Shown piece by piece: positions 45,894 to 55,185 of a DNA stretch of 64,000 nucleotides. The number at the start of each line of letters is the position of its first letter. Within the stretch, counting starts at the first letter, position 1. Location: assembly GCA_002394205.1 (NCBI GenBank), contig DGTC01000006.1, forward strand, positions 78,787 to 142,786. Reading direction: 5' to 3'. Made by a program: the position numbers and the translations under genes. The notes under the pieces were generated by a model. The model saw nothing but the letters and a program-made list of their open reading frames with translations, was not told where the DNA came from and did not search any database. The DNA is from Lachnospira sp. UBA4346 (GTDB lineage: Bacteria; Bacillota; Clostridia; Lachnospirales; Lachnospiraceae).

Positions 45894-46637
45894 TTAGGAT
45901 GCTGCCTGCAAATACTCTATAATACCATTATACAACGCCAATGCAACCTTTGTCTGGTATTCTTCCGTCTGCAACAGCTTCGTTTCCTGCGGATTTGAAA
46001 GAAATCCACATTCCGCAATTACCGTTGGTACTTTTGTATGTAACAACATATAATATGTCGTATCCGGCTTTTCCACTCTCTGATTGTCTGCATCCAACCC
46101 ATTTTTTAAATTCTTTTGTAAAATCTGTGCTAACTTTTTCCCATTTGCAGAATGTTTATAATAGAATACCTGTGCGCCGTGTGCTCTCGTATCAGAATAA
46201 CTATTTTGGTGGATACTCACAACCAAATCTGCATGACTCTGTGTAATAATTTCACAGCGTTTCTTCATATCCGCAATCTTCTTGTTGTGATCTGTTTCCT
46301 GATACAATCCTGCATCATCCGTTCTTGTCATTACGACCTTGACTCCATTCTGCTCCAGCATTTGCTGCAGCTTTGTCGCGATTGCAAGATTGATATATTT
46401 TTCAAGTGTTCCGTCCGCACTCTCTTTTCCCGGATCAATCCCACCGTGTCCACTGTCTAATACAACCACATGCGCAGCACTTTCTGTAACATCCTCAGAT
46501 ACAACCTTTCGTTGTCCTCTGTATCGTTCTGTATCCCTGCCTGTTTTCTGTGGCAGACAGTAATACATGGTAATATAAACCCCTAGTAGTATACCGATTG
46601 TCATTACGATATGCAACCATTTCTGGTTCGTCTTCAT
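45894..46637 (-). CDS. N-acetylmuramoyl-L-alanine amidase (CwlD-like)
   Basis: A 247-aa exported amidase that cleaves the MurNAc-L-Ala bond. One N-terminal membrane segment is followed by an Amidase_3 domain with LDSGHGGIDPG (zinc His), a zinc Glu in LEKYINLAIA, VSIHQNS (zinc His) and VIAECGFLSNP (catalytic Glu). Size and anchor resemble CwlD of sporulating Firmicutes. AGGAAAA precedes the ATG. Confidence 0.9.
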   Translation of the reverse strand: MKTNQKWLHIVMTIGILLGVYITMYYCLPQKTGRDTERYRGQRKVVSEDVTESAAHVVVLDSGHGGIDPGKESADGTLEKYINLAIATKLQQMLEQNGVKVVMTRTDDAGLYQETDHNKKIADMKKRCEIITQSHADLVVSIHQNSYSDTRAHGAQVFYYKHSANGKKLAQILQKNLKNGLDADNQRVEKPDTTYYMLLHTKVPTVIAECGFLSNPQETKLLQTEEYQTKVALALYNGIIEYLQAAS

Positions 46638-46737
46638 AATTTTTCCTTATGACAGGTTTATTTTATCTTATGTATCTTCCTATGTAATCATTCGAATTTC
46701 ATCCTAATTATTTGTGAAAATCCCACTTTCCCGGACT

Positions 46738-48723
46738 TTAATATTGTAATCCGTCCGAAATCACAGGCCATACGCCTGCCCGTTCAAGCCCTAACTTCCA
46801 AGAAGCCACACCTGCTAAATTGTATTCTGCATACAATTTCATCTTTTCTTCAATGGAACGTTCCTCTTCAAACCAGATTTCCACAGTTGCATCTGACTGA
46901 TTAAACGCACAATAATACTGTGCTGTTGCCTCATTCCATAACCATTGTGCACCATTCTGATTCATCAGATCAATGGATGACTGAATTCCATATGCCTTGC
47001 TTGACAAGCCGGATGAAGATGTTGTCCATGCTCTCGTATAAAATGGCAATGCGTTGATCAGCTGATTTGATGGCACAGACTTTAACGCACCCTCGATTCC
47101 TTCTCTGACAAATGGAAGAGAAGCCACCGAACCTGCTGTCTTTGAGCCTGCATAATGCTCATCGTATCCCATAATAATAATATAATCGGCAAATACTGCC
47201 TGCTCTTTTAAATTATAAAATTTATTGAAACTTGCAGGCTTATAATTATCAATTGATAACTTTATGTTATTTTTTTCACATAGTACGGACAATTCTCTGA
47301 CAAACTGTAAATATCCCGCAGCATAATCTGCCTTAATATTTTCAAAATCCAGATTTATACCGTCATAATGAAATGTCTGTGCATCTGCAATCAGCTGATT
47401 TGCAAGGTTTGTTCTTGCTGTCTTACTTGCAAATAGCACAGCATAATCTACATTTTTATCAAAATCATTTACCAGCGGCCATACCTCATAACCTCTGCTG
47501 TGCATCTGATTCACAAAGTTCGCAGATGCGATTCTGCTGGTTGTTCCTGCTTCATCCACGATTGAATACCATGTCGGAGAAATCGTATTTATTCCCTGAA
47601 CTCCTTCAAGATAGGAATCAATGGATGTATTTGCTGTTGCATTTGTAACCTGAAACCAACTCAAATTGACTTTATCCGCACGAAGATTCGTCTGGTAAAC
47701 TTCCTGATAATCGTATTCGCTGACGGCTGTTACAGGATCTGATATATCTGACTTTTTGATATATCCTGTAAATCCACTCTGTGTTGTTACTTCCTTCCAG
47801 TCTTCGTCAACTTCCTTCCCAGGATATAACTTACTTCCCTTTGCAACTTCTTCTAAAACATCACTCTTGATGCCGGCACGATACCTGACTGCTGCTTTCT
47901 TCTTTGCTGTTACATAAGTCTGTTCATCATCGCCGATTTCAACAGACAGTCTATTTGGATTTTCTACAAATACATAATTACATGCTGTCTTTTGTGCTAC
48001 ATAATCGAATGCAACGTATACCTGCTCCGCATCCGACTTTACAACCGGATATTCTGTCTGATATTCTACACCATTACTGCTAATATACTTTGCCTGGTCT
48101 ATTGGGAATATAAATGTTTCATTTTTTGCCGCATCTGTATACAGTATACCATTTGTCTCTACATCCCAATAAAAACGCTCATTGATATACTGCTCCATAT
48201 CTGCTCTCGTCAAATATACACGTCCATCTATCATCTTTCCCTGTGCGTCAATCTTTTGACCATTCACAAATAACAGCACTGCATCCTCCTGCTGTTCCAT
48301 ATGAAAATACACATATCCGCTCATTTTTTCGTTCGATGGAAGATAGCGCTTTGCCATAAATGCAGCACCTGCACCTAACACAAGAACTGCTGCCACTCCA
48401 AGCCCTATCCACTTTGTCTTTCTCTTTTTCCGCATTTTCTGATTGCGTCGTCTGTCTTCTTTATGTCTGCGGTGTTCTCTCAGCGCCTCGCGGTGCATCT
48501 CTTCATCCGACATCAAATCATCCTCTGAATCATCTAATAATGCGTCCAAATCTTCAACATCCTGTATGTCCTGTTTTGCCGGTTCTTTCTCCCCATTTGC
48601 CAGCACATCTTCTTTATCAATATTTTCTTCACCAATGGAATTATCCGTTTCCTCTAATATTTCAAATTCTAATTCATCAGACTGTATATTTTCATTCTGA
48701 TTATTTGGTTCCTTTCCTGCCAT
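46738..48723 (-). CDS. Membrane-anchored GH18-family protein with SH3 domain
   Basis: A 661-aa protein. An acidic cytoplasmic segment (~1-75) and a Lys/Arg-rich run lead into a membrane helix (~105-123). A copper-amine-oxidase N1-like region (~135-275), an SH3-like domain (~277-345) and a GH18 barrel (~350-650) follow. The GH18 motif DGINLDFE (~456-463) has the catalytic Glu. Such proteins act on peptidoglycan or spore-cortex glycans (YaaH-like); the true substrate is unknown. The ATG at 48723 has AAAGGAG upstream, so a longer frame from 48822 is not used. Confidence 0.87.
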   Translation of the reverse strand: MAGKEPNNQNENIQSDELEFEILEETDNSIGEENIDKEDVLANGEKEPAKQDIQDVEDLDALLDDSEDDLMSDEEMHREALREHRRHKEDRRRNQKMRKKRKTKWIGLGVAAVLVLGAGAAFMAKRYLPSNEKMSGYVYFHMEQQEDAVLLFVNGQKIDAQGKMIDGRVYLTRADMEQYINERFYWDVETNGILYTDAAKNETFIFPIDQAKYISSNGVEYQTEYPVVKSDAEQVYVAFDYVAQKTACNYVFVENPNRLSVEIGDDEQTYVTAKKKAAVRYRAGIKSDVLEEVAKGSKLYPGKEVDEDWKEVTTQSGFTGYIKKSDISDPVTAVSEYDYQEVYQTNLRADKVNLSWFQVTNATANTSIDSYLEGVQGINTISPTWYSIVDEAGTTSRIASANFVNQMHSRGYEVWPLVNDFDKNVDYAVLFASKTARTNLANQLIADAQTFHYDGINLDFENIKADYAAGYLQFVRELSVLCEKNNIKLSIDNYKPASFNKFYNLKEQAVFADYIIIMGYDEHYAGSKTAGSVASLPFVREGIEGALKSVPSNQLINALPFYTRAWTTSSSGLSSKAYGIQSSIDLMNQNGAQWLWNEATAQYYCAFNQSDATVEIWFEEERSIEEKMKLYAEYNLAGVASWKLGLERAGVWPVISDGLQY

Positions 48724-48926
48724 TTCTTCTCCTTTGCATCCTGTCTGCTGCCGTCTCTTTTCTATCTTATCTATTATACACAAGCTGCAGCCTGTATACA
48801 AGATATATTCCAAGTTCCTCATAGCATAATAAACATCTCTATATATATTTATTATAACAAATATTTTTCTCCAATTTCAAATATTGATTACAAAGGGAGT
48901 TCTTATAACGATCATTGCATATAAAA

Positions 48927-48975
48927 TTAAAATGACAGCATAAATGAATCATTTCCACGATACCTTTATGCCGTC
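48927..48975 (-). terminator. Terminator after the ParA-like gene
   Basis: On the minus strand GACGGCATAAA (48975-48965) pairs with TTTATGCTGTC (48944-48934), 11 bp including one G-T, followed by ATTTTAATTTTA. Confidence 0.65.
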
Positions 48976-49104
48976 CGTCAATATGATAAGAATTCCAAAT
49001 GTGTGTGCAAAGGGGAACTTTGTTTATTGATATTCATCCGTATATTCTTATCATCCTCTGTATTTAATATCAGATTGTGTGATATATATTGAAAGCAAGT
49101 GCAT

Positions 49105-49722
49105 TTACTGTATTAAATTCTGATACCAATGCAGATTTTCAGATTGTATACAAAATACATCTCTTTCCATTGGAATTTCTGTCACATCTATTTCATATTG
49201 CTTGCGTATCCATTTCTGAAATTGGGGAAATACAGATAACGATACACACGTAATTTGCTGCAATTTTGTATGTTCCTGCTGTAAGAATCGCTCTGCCGAT
49301 CTCCTGTTCCAGGGTTGTAATCCAACGATGGCAATCTTTCTGTCACACTGCGCCAGCCATATGTTCCAGTCTGCATCTTCATACTGTAAATCGAGAATAA
49401 CTGCATCATAATCCATCGCCAGTACCTCTGCAGTTTCGCAGGAAGAAAGTTTCCTGTAAATGTATATTCCGCCCGCTTCAAACGAATTCTGCGATGCGTT
49501 TCCATATTCTGTGCGCCTGCGCAATGAAAGGTAGTCATTATGCGTATTTGCTTCAATAACTGCCACACGTAATCCACATCCATTTGCCAGACAGTTTGCC
49601 ACTGACAACACCAGATTGGTCGTTCCGACTGCCCTGCCCACACCAAGACATCCAATAATTTTTTTATTCCAATGCTTCTTTTTATATTTGTTCCTATTTT
49701 TTATTTTCAATTTCCATCTCAA
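49105..49722 (-). CDS. ParA/MinD-like P-loop protein
   Basis: A ~205-aa protein with a deviant Walker A (GCLGVGRAVGTTN, ~24-36) of the ParA/CpaE type and VILDLQYEDADW as a Walker B-like strand. It resembles the C-terminal half of the kinase fusion upstream (GSRRGVGTTHVCLCLASYLA compared with VGTTNLVLSVANCLANG). The best start is a TTG at 49722, which overlaps the region just after the kinase; AGGAGGAG is 16 bp away, so the start is uncertain. No DNA-binding domain or partner is seen. Function is unknown. Confidence 0.72.
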   Translation of the reverse strand: MRWKLKIKNRNKYKKKHWNKKIIGCLGVGRAVGTTNLVLSVANCLANGCGLRVAVIEANTHNDYLSLRRRTEYGNASQNSFEAGGIYIYRKLSSCETAEVLAMDYDAVILDLQYEDADWNIWLAQCDRKIAIVGLQPWNRRSAERFLQQEHTKLQQITCVSLSVFPQFQKWIRKQYEIDVTEIPMERDVFCIQSENLHWYQNLIQ

Positions 49723-49754
49723 TGAATTCTATACCAATCTCCTCCTTTCTCTTT

Positions 49755-51179
49755 CTATACATCTTCCATAAAATACGACCATATACGTGCAAATCCCGTA
49801 TGTTTATGTCTGCTGCAATTCTGCACAAAATCTGCTCCGAACAAATTTCGCAACAATTCTGTTGCAGTTTCATCAAATATTTCATTACACTTTGCCCAAT
49901 TATAGATACACGGAATACGTACCCAGCTGTTTTTCTCCGTTTTTTGTTTTAATTCCTGATAAAAACGAATCCCATCAATATGATTCATGGCAATCATAAC
50001 ATTCTCCGGTAATTGTTCCCGAATATGCCTGTCCTGCTGCTGACGATATCCCAAATCCGTCACATAAATTTGCATACATTTTGTCTGCTGAGCAAATGAT
50101 TCCTGCACCTTTGTCACCGCACTTACACCACAGTCATGAATTTGAAACTGGTATTTCGATATATCACAATTGATGCGCTGCTGATAATTCAACAAAATAT
50201 CAATATTGTGAAGACGATACGTTCCATTTTTCTGCAATACACCCTGCATGGCAGTTTCAAACAAATCATTTTCCTGCGAATGTCCTACATATACTGCCCG
50301 ATACTGACAATTTGCAAGATACGATGCCAGACACAGACACACATGTGTCGTTCCAACACCTCGCCTGCTGCCGTGCACATAAATATGATAATTTGTGGTT
50401 TTTAACAACGGTTTTTTATTTTTGTGGTGACGTTCTAATTTCATATTCATCTGTTCCAAATCCTGTTTCAACCCGGCTACAGACGAATACCGCTGAAATG
50501 AATGATGATGAATACATTTTTTTATAATGGGATATAATTGTTCTGACTGCATCATGGAAAGTTCTGCTTTTCCTTCTGCAAAAGACTGTATACAACGCTG
50601 ATTTGTCATATACAATAACAACATGCCTACCGCATAAATATCGGTTGTGACATTCACTCGACCTGAAAGATACTGCTCCGGTGCTGCATAACCAACACTG
50701 CCATATCCTTCTGATTCTGCGCCCATAGGAAGCGCATGATCAAAATCTAAAAGTTTTAACTGATTTTTTTCATTAATAAAAATATTTTCCGGCTTCAAAT
50801 CCAGATGAAGAACGCCCTGCTCTTGAAAATGATGTAAATAATCTAACACTTCACATAACTGAATTCCATATTCAATAACTTCCTGTACGGATAACTGCTG
50901 TTTTATACCTAAATATTCTGATAAACTTTTCCCTGCAATATATTCTTCAATTATGCAAATACTATTGTTATCTTCTAAGACATCATAAATCTGTGGAATC
51001 GCATCGTGCCGAAACTGTTTCATCCAGTGTGCTTCCTGTATAATACGTGCACCAAACTGTGACTTTTCCACAATCTTAACGACACGCTCCTGTTTGAGAA
51101 GCTTATGTTCACACAACCAGACCTGTGTATGATCTGTCTGTGCAATCCGGCGTATCATATCATAATTTTCCAAAACCAA
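49755..51179 (-). CDS. Hanks-type Ser/Thr kinase fused to a ParA-like ATPase domain
   Basis: A 474-aa fusion. Residues ~5-255 are a eukaryotic-like kinase: VVKIVEK (ATP Lys, ~35), VLHLDLKPENIF (catalytic loop, ~126), LLDFDH (DFD in place of DFG) and GYAAPEQYLSG (APE). Residues ~262-474 are ParA/CpaE-like with GSRRGVGTTH. No membrane helix or PASTA domain is seen, so it should be cytoplasmic. It probably forms an operon with the ParA-like gene 32 bp downstream. The start is a TTG at 51179, with AAAGGAG ~15 bp upstream; an ATG at 51158 is possible but would cut the kinase N-lobe. Targets are unknown. Confidence 0.82.
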   Translation of the reverse strand: MVLENYDMIRRIAQTDHTQVWLCEHKLLKQERVVKIVEKSQFGARIIQEAHWMKQFRHDAIPQIYDVLEDNNSICIIEEYIAGKSLSEYLGIKQQLSVQEVIEYGIQLCEVLDYLHHFQEQGVLHLDLKPENIFINEKNQLKLLDFDHALPMGAESEGYGSVGYAAPEQYLSGRVNVTTDIYAVGMLLLYMTNQRCIQSFAEGKAELSMMQSEQLYPIIKKCIHHHSFQRYSSVAGLKQDLEQMNMKLERHHKNKKPLLKTTNYHIYVHGSRRGVGTTHVCLCLASYLANCQYRAVYVGHSQENDLFETAMQGVLQKNGTYRLHNIDILLNYQQRINCDISKYQFQIHDCGVSAVTKVQESFAQQTKCMQIYVTDLGYRQQQDRHIREQLPENVMIAMNHIDGIRFYQELKQKTEKNSWVRIPCIYNWAKCNEIFDETATELLRNLFGADFVQNCSRHKHTGFARIWSYFMEDV

Positions 51180-51373
51180 TGATTGCTATATTTTCTCCTT
51201 TCCAACCGTCATTATGGTATAATTATATTACATTTAATATACAATTGCAATACTTTTAGAATATTTTTTTGATTTTTAATTTTTTATTATAAGATTCCCT
51301 CGCTTAGCACCTTTACATATCCATCAAAAATGGGTATTATAATTCTAATATATTACCGATAGGAAGTGATGAT

Positions 51374-52282
51374 ATGAAAATAGAAAGAATAAGTGAAAAT
51401 CAGATACGTTGCACACTAAACAAAGCTGATTTAGCGGCAAGACAACTTAAGATAAGCGAATTAGCATACGGCAGCGAAAAAGCAAAGGCTCTTTTTCGTG
51501 ACATGATGAAACAGGCTGCTTATGAGGTTGGATTCGAATCCGATGATATTCCACTTATGATTGAAGCCATTCCAATTTCTGCTGAATGTATTGTTCTTAT
51601 TGTCACAAAAGTAGATGATCCGGAGGAATTAGATACACGTTTTTCAAAATTCTCACCAAATAATGAGGAAGAGGACTACGGTTATGATTCCCCTTTTGAA
51701 GACTTTGACTCATTAGATACAATGGCAAATTATGATGAAGCCTATGCAAATAATGCTCCATCCGCAAGGGACGAGCTTCCTGACTCTCAGGATCCATTTC
51801 TCCAATCTTCGATTGGCAACGAAATTCGTGATTTATTTGGAAAAGTACAGGACTTTTTAAATCAGGCAACAAGCGATTCATCTGAGCATGCTGCTGATTT
51901 TATTCCCTTAAAAGACAGCATTGAACATTTTCCAAAAAAAGAAAATCCAATGGTTGCACCATCAGCTGCTGACACGGATATATCCGAACCGGTTGTACGA
52001 ATATTCTCTTTTGATGACTTCGATACTTTTACGGATGCCATGCGTGCGATTCAGGCTGTTTATACAGGCGAAAGTGCCTTGTACAAATCACCGAAGAATA
52101 ACTTATACTATGTCATTCTGAACAAAAAAGACTGTCCATTCATTGACTTTAATAAGACTTGCAATATTTTATCTGAATATGGCACAAAAGAACATATGAA
52201 TGAGGCCAGCACGGGATACTTCTCAGAACATTGTAAATGTCTCATCCCTCATTTTGCAGTGCAAAAGGGTGCAAAATTATAA
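51374..52282 (+). CDS. mecA: MecA-family adaptor protein
   Basis: A 302-aa adaptor that hands substrates to the ClpC protease. The N-terminal domain (MKIERISENQIRCTLNKADL, EVGFESDDIPLMIEAIP) and the C-terminal domain (FSFDDFDTFTDAMRAI, KNNLYYVILNK) are typical of MecA, joined by a long acidic linker. AGGAAGTGAT precedes the ATG and a TATAAT lies at 51338-51343. It is divergent from the kinase gene. Confidence 0.9.
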   Translation: MKIERISENQIRCTLNKADLAARQLKISELAYGSEKAKALFRDMMKQAAYEVGFESDDIPLMIEAIPISAECIVLIVTKVDDPEELDTRFSKFSPNNEEEDYGYDSPFEDFDSLDTMANYDEAYANNAPSARDELPDSQDPFLQSSIGNEIRDLFGKVQDFLNQATSDSSEHAADFIPLKDSIEHFPKKENPMVAPSAADTDISEPVVRIFSFDDFDTFTDAMRAIQAVYTGESALYKSPKNNLYYVILNKKDCPFIDFNKTCNILSEYGTKEHMNEASTGYFSEHCKCLIPHFAVQKGAKL

Positions 52283-52332
52283 TCTGCACATTGATATATT
52301 ATTTATATCCAATATAAAACGATTTCAAAACA

Positions 52333-52392
52333 AAAACTCTTTACCAGATTGTCTCTGTACATTGATACAAACATTCTGATAAAGAGTTTTAT
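52333..52392. terminator. Bidirectional terminator between mecA and DUF1858 genes
   Basis: AAAACTCTTTA (52333-52343) pairs with TAAAGAGTTTT (52380-52390), with a further CCAGA/TCTG pairing inside. T-rich runs follow on both strands. The flanking genes converge. Confidence 0.75.
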
Positions 52393-52433
52393 TTTATATA
52401 TTCGTTTTCTATTGATAATATACGGCGAATAAA

Positions 52434-52640
52434 TTAAGCCTGTGAATTGATAAATGTTGTAATTTCTTCCATAAGGTCGTCACAATCAATTCCATGAACC
52501 ATAGCTGCTTCTTCGATTGTTTCCCCTGCTGAAGATGGGCAACCGATGCAGTGCATACCTGCTCCCATAAGAATTGGAACAATTCCCGGATTTATCTGTA
52601 ATGCTTCACCAATTGTAGTGTCCTTGGTAATTCTAGTCAT
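52434..52640 (-). CDS. DUF1858 domain protein
   Basis: A 68-aa protein that is all DUF1858 domain (TTIGEALQINPGIVPILMGAGMHCIGC pattern, with the motif split as GAGMHCIGCPSS). The family carries two close Cys and is common next to redox or hybrid-cluster proteins; its role is unknown. TAGGAGGAAC precedes the ATG. A ferredoxin gene is divergent 213 bp away. Confidence 0.87.
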   Translation of the reverse strand: MTRITKDTTIGEALQINPGIVPILMGAGMHCIGCPSSAGETIEEAAMVHGIDCDDLMEEITTFINSQA

Positions 52641-52793
52641 ATTTGGTTCCTCCTAAATACATTTATTTTCATATAAAAATGGAATATAAATTCTTCATTT
52701 TCATATAGTAATTTTACTATAATATTCTATCAACAAAATGTCAACTTAATAATTTTTTAAAAAAGTATAAACAATGAATGTATTTTTCCTCTA

Positions 52794-52822
52794 TTGAAAT
52801 TTTTTTTCATATAGTGTATAAT
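52794..52822 (+). promoter_or_regulatory. Consensus promoter of the ferredoxin gene
   Basis: TTGAAA (52794-52799), a 17-bp spacer and a perfect TATAAT (52817-52822) lie ~30 bp upstream of the ATG. Confidence 0.78.
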
Positions 52823-52853
52823 CATTATATAAAATTTTAAGGAGGATGTTATT

Positions 52854-53024
52854 ATGGCATATGTAATTAATGATGATTGTATTAGCTGTGGTGCTTGTGT
52901 ACCAGGATGTCCAGTAGAAGCTATTTCAGAAGGTGCTTCTCATATGGAAATCAACGCTGATGTTTGTGTTGATTGTGGCGCTTGCGCTGGTGTTTGTCCA
53001 GTAGGAGCTCCTAACCCACAGTAG
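52854..53024 (+). CDS. 2[4Fe-4S] ferredoxin
   Basis: A 56-aa clostridial-type ferredoxin, an electron carrier for anaerobic metabolism. Both cluster motifs are complete: CISCGACVPGCP (CxxCxxCxxxCP) and CVDCGACAGVCP. A strong SD (AAGGAGG) and a consensus promoter precede it and a terminator follows, so it is a single-gene unit. It uses codons typical of highly expressed genes (GGT, GCT, GTT, CCA). Confidence 0.96.
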   Translation: MAYVINDDCISCGACVPGCPVEAISEGASHMEINADVCVDCGACAGVCPVGAPNPQ

Positions 53025-53347
53025 GTTTTATTTTAACCAGAGAACGTGAAGAAGAGGCCGGGTGTATTCCCTGTCTCTTTTTTATATTGAAAATGGAATC
53101 CTTACAATTTTCTTTTTCACTCATTTATACTGAACATTAAAATAATCGTCTAAACTTCGATTCATTATAAAACAAGACATATCGCACCAGAATCTCCCTT
53201 TGGAATATCTTCATTACTTTGGCTGTGTCCTATTTCTCTCCTTCTTTTTATAAAGCAGAAAGACAGAAGAACCCCTACAAGCTGTCATCTGCCTATAAGC
53301 GCACTTCTGTCTGAAGCATCAAATTAAAATATATTCATTTTGCAGAC
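53025..53347. other. Intergenic region between ferredoxin and dnaB genes
   Basis: Besides the ferredoxin terminator, the 323-bp stretch contains AGACAGAAG (53261-53269) paired with CTTCTGTCT (53304-53312). On the minus strand this stem is followed by TTCTGCTTTAT, so it may be a weak terminator of the dnaB transcript. Nothing else is seen. Confidence 0.5.
53052..53083 (+). terminator. Terminator of the ferredoxin gene
   Basis: AAGAGGCCGGG (53052-53062) pairs with CCCTGTCTCTT (53069-53079), one mismatch and one G-T, followed by TTTTTT. Confidence 0.82.
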
Positions 53348-54703
53348 TTAAAATTCGCCTCTCTGTCCGTTGTCTCTTGATAATAAATCAGCAAATCTGG
53401 TCTGTTCCGGAATCCATGCCATTTTAACCGTTCCAATCGGACCGTTACGCTGTTTTGCAATAATAATTTCTGCAATTCCTTTAATATCCGTATCTTTATT
53501 ATAATAATCATCTCGATATAAGAACATAACAACGTCGGCATCCTGCTCGATTGCTCCGGATTCTCGAAGGTCAGACAACATCGGTCTGTGATCCGGTCGC
53601 TGTTCAACTGCTCGGCTTAACTGAGACAATGTAACAACCGGAACATCCAATTCTCTTGCTAAAGCCTTTAAAGAACGGGAGATTTCTGAAATTTCCTGCT
53701 GTCTGGAATCCGTACGTCCGCTTCCACTCATCAACTGCAAATAATCGATGATAATCAGGCCTAAATTGTGTTCCATCTTATATTTTCTACATTTTGAACG
53801 CAATTCCGCAATAGAAATACCCGGTGTATCATCAATAATCAATTGGGATTTGGCTATGCTGTCGGCACCTTCTACTAATTTTCCCCAATCATTCGAATCC
53901 AGCCGTCCTTTTCGAATCTTATCTGCATCTACGGTAGATTCCAACGATAACATACGGTTAACCAACTGAACATCTGACATTTCCAAACTGAATACGGCAG
54001 TCGTAATTCCCTGCTTAATTGCTACATTTTCTGCTACATTCAACACGAAAGCAGTCTTACCCATGGAAGGTCTGGCCGCAACCAGAATAAAATCTGACGG
54101 CTGCAATCCGGACAAATACGTATCTAAATCCTTAAATCCTGTTGGAACACCGGTTACTGCTCCTCGATTCTTCGCAGCTGCCGATATCTTATCAAGTGCT
54201 TCTAATACAACCTTATCAATTGGCGTATATTCATGGTCACCCTTATTTTTTACCAAATCAAATATATGCTTTTCTGTATCTGCTAAAATATCCTCAATGG
54301 AATCCTTTCCCTCGTAACACTGGGTTGCAATGGCATCATTAACACGGATGATATTTCGTAAGATTGACTTATCTTTCACAATCTTTGCATACTGACGAAT
54401 ATTTGCAGATGTCGGTACGGAAGATAATAACGTACGAAGGAAATCCATACTATACATTTCCGGCGGAACATCTTTTTCTTTCATATTCTCCTGAAATGTA
54501 ATGATATCAACCGGCTTTCCGGCATTATTCATATCAATCATTGTCTGGAACATCACACCAAACTGTCTGTGATAAAAATCTTCCCTTACCAGCATTTCAC
54601 CTGCGGTAATAATCGCCTGACGGTCCATAATCATAGAACCGACAACCGACTGCTCCGCCTCCAGGCTATTTGGCATAATTCGTGCAATACTTGCTTCTTC
54701 CAT
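53348..54703 (-). CDS. dnaB: Replicative DNA helicase
   Basis: A 451-aa hexameric helicase (B. subtilis DnaC). The N-terminal domain (NSLEAEQSVVGSMI) binds primase and the C-terminal RecA-like domain has ARPSMGKTAFVLN (~211), LIIIDYLQLM and VPVVTLSQLSRAVEQR. Length is normal. It is the last of gdpP-rplI-dnaB and works with the loader encoded at 24798. Confidence 0.97.
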   Translation of the reverse strand: MEEASIARIMPNSLEAEQSVVGSMIMDRQAIITAGEMLVREDFYHRQFGVMFQTMIDMNNAGKPVDIITFQENMKEKDVPPEMYSMDFLRTLLSSVPTSANIRQYAKIVKDKSILRNIIRVNDAIATQCYEGKDSIEDILADTEKHIFDLVKNKGDHEYTPIDKVVLEALDKISAAAKNRGAVTGVPTGFKDLDTYLSGLQPSDFILVAARPSMGKTAFVLNVAENVAIKQGITTAVFSLEMSDVQLVNRMLSLESTVDADKIRKGRLDSNDWGKLVEGADSIAKSQLIIDDTPGISIAELRSKCRKYKMEHNLGLIIIDYLQLMSGSGRTDSRQQEISEISRSLKALARELDVPVVTLSQLSRAVEQRPDHRPMLSDLRESGAIEQDADVVMFLYRDDYYNKDTDIKGIAEIIIAKQRNGPIGTVKMAWIPEQTRFADLLSRDNGQRGEF

Positions 54704-54734
54704 TCTATCCTAATCCTTCTCTATAAATTGCAAA

Positions 54735-55184
54735 TTATTTGCTTTCTGTTACCTGAACTGTCAGTTTTGCAGTCACTTCCTTGTGTAACTTCACAGTAAC
54801 AATATGTGTTCCAAGTGTCTTAATTGGCTCGTCTAATTTCATTTTCTTCTTGTCAATATCAAGTCCTAACTGTTTCTTGGCTGCTGCAGCAATTTCTTTT
54901 GTTGAAATCGTACCAAATGTCTTGCCGCCTTCACCAGTCTTCATTGTCAGTTCTACTGCCTTTTCTTCAACTTTTACTGCCAAATCCTTTGCTGCCTGCA
55001 ATTCTTCTGCTGCAAGTTTTGCTTCTCTTGCCTTCTCTAACTTTAAGTCGTTGCGGTTCTTCGCTGTCGCCTCTACCCCTAACTTCTTTGGCAATACATA
55101 ATTTCTTGCATAACCATCGTTAATCTTTACTACCTGTCCTTTTTTTCCCAATGACTTCACATCTTCTAATAAAATAACTTCCAT
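54735..55184 (-). CDS. rplI: 50S ribosomal protein L9
   Basis: A 149-aa L9 with the N-terminal RNA-binding domain (VILLEDVKSLGKKGQVVKIN, DGYARNYVLPK), a long charged helix and the C-terminal domain. AAGGAGAT precedes the ATG. It starts 1 bp after the gdpP stop, so the two are coupled. Confidence 0.97.
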   Translation of the reverse strand: MEVILLEDVKSLGKKGQVVKINDGYARNYVLPKKLGVEATAKNRNDLKLEKAREAKLAAEELQAAKDLAVKVEEKAVELTMKTGEGGKTFGTISTKEIAAAAKKQLGLDIDKKKMKLDEPIKTLGTHIVTVKLHKEVTAKLTVQVTESK

Positions 55185-55185
55185 T

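Noticed and set aside
48981..49054. ATGATAAGAAT paired with ATTCTTATCAT ~50 nt apart as a riboswitch or terminator
   Set aside because: The loop is long, no riboswitch consensus was found and no T-run follows; the better terminator is at 48927-48975.
49694..49885. Minus frame of 63 codons between the kinase and ParA-like genes
   Set aside because: It overlaps the kinase 3' end in another frame and has no SD or recognised product.
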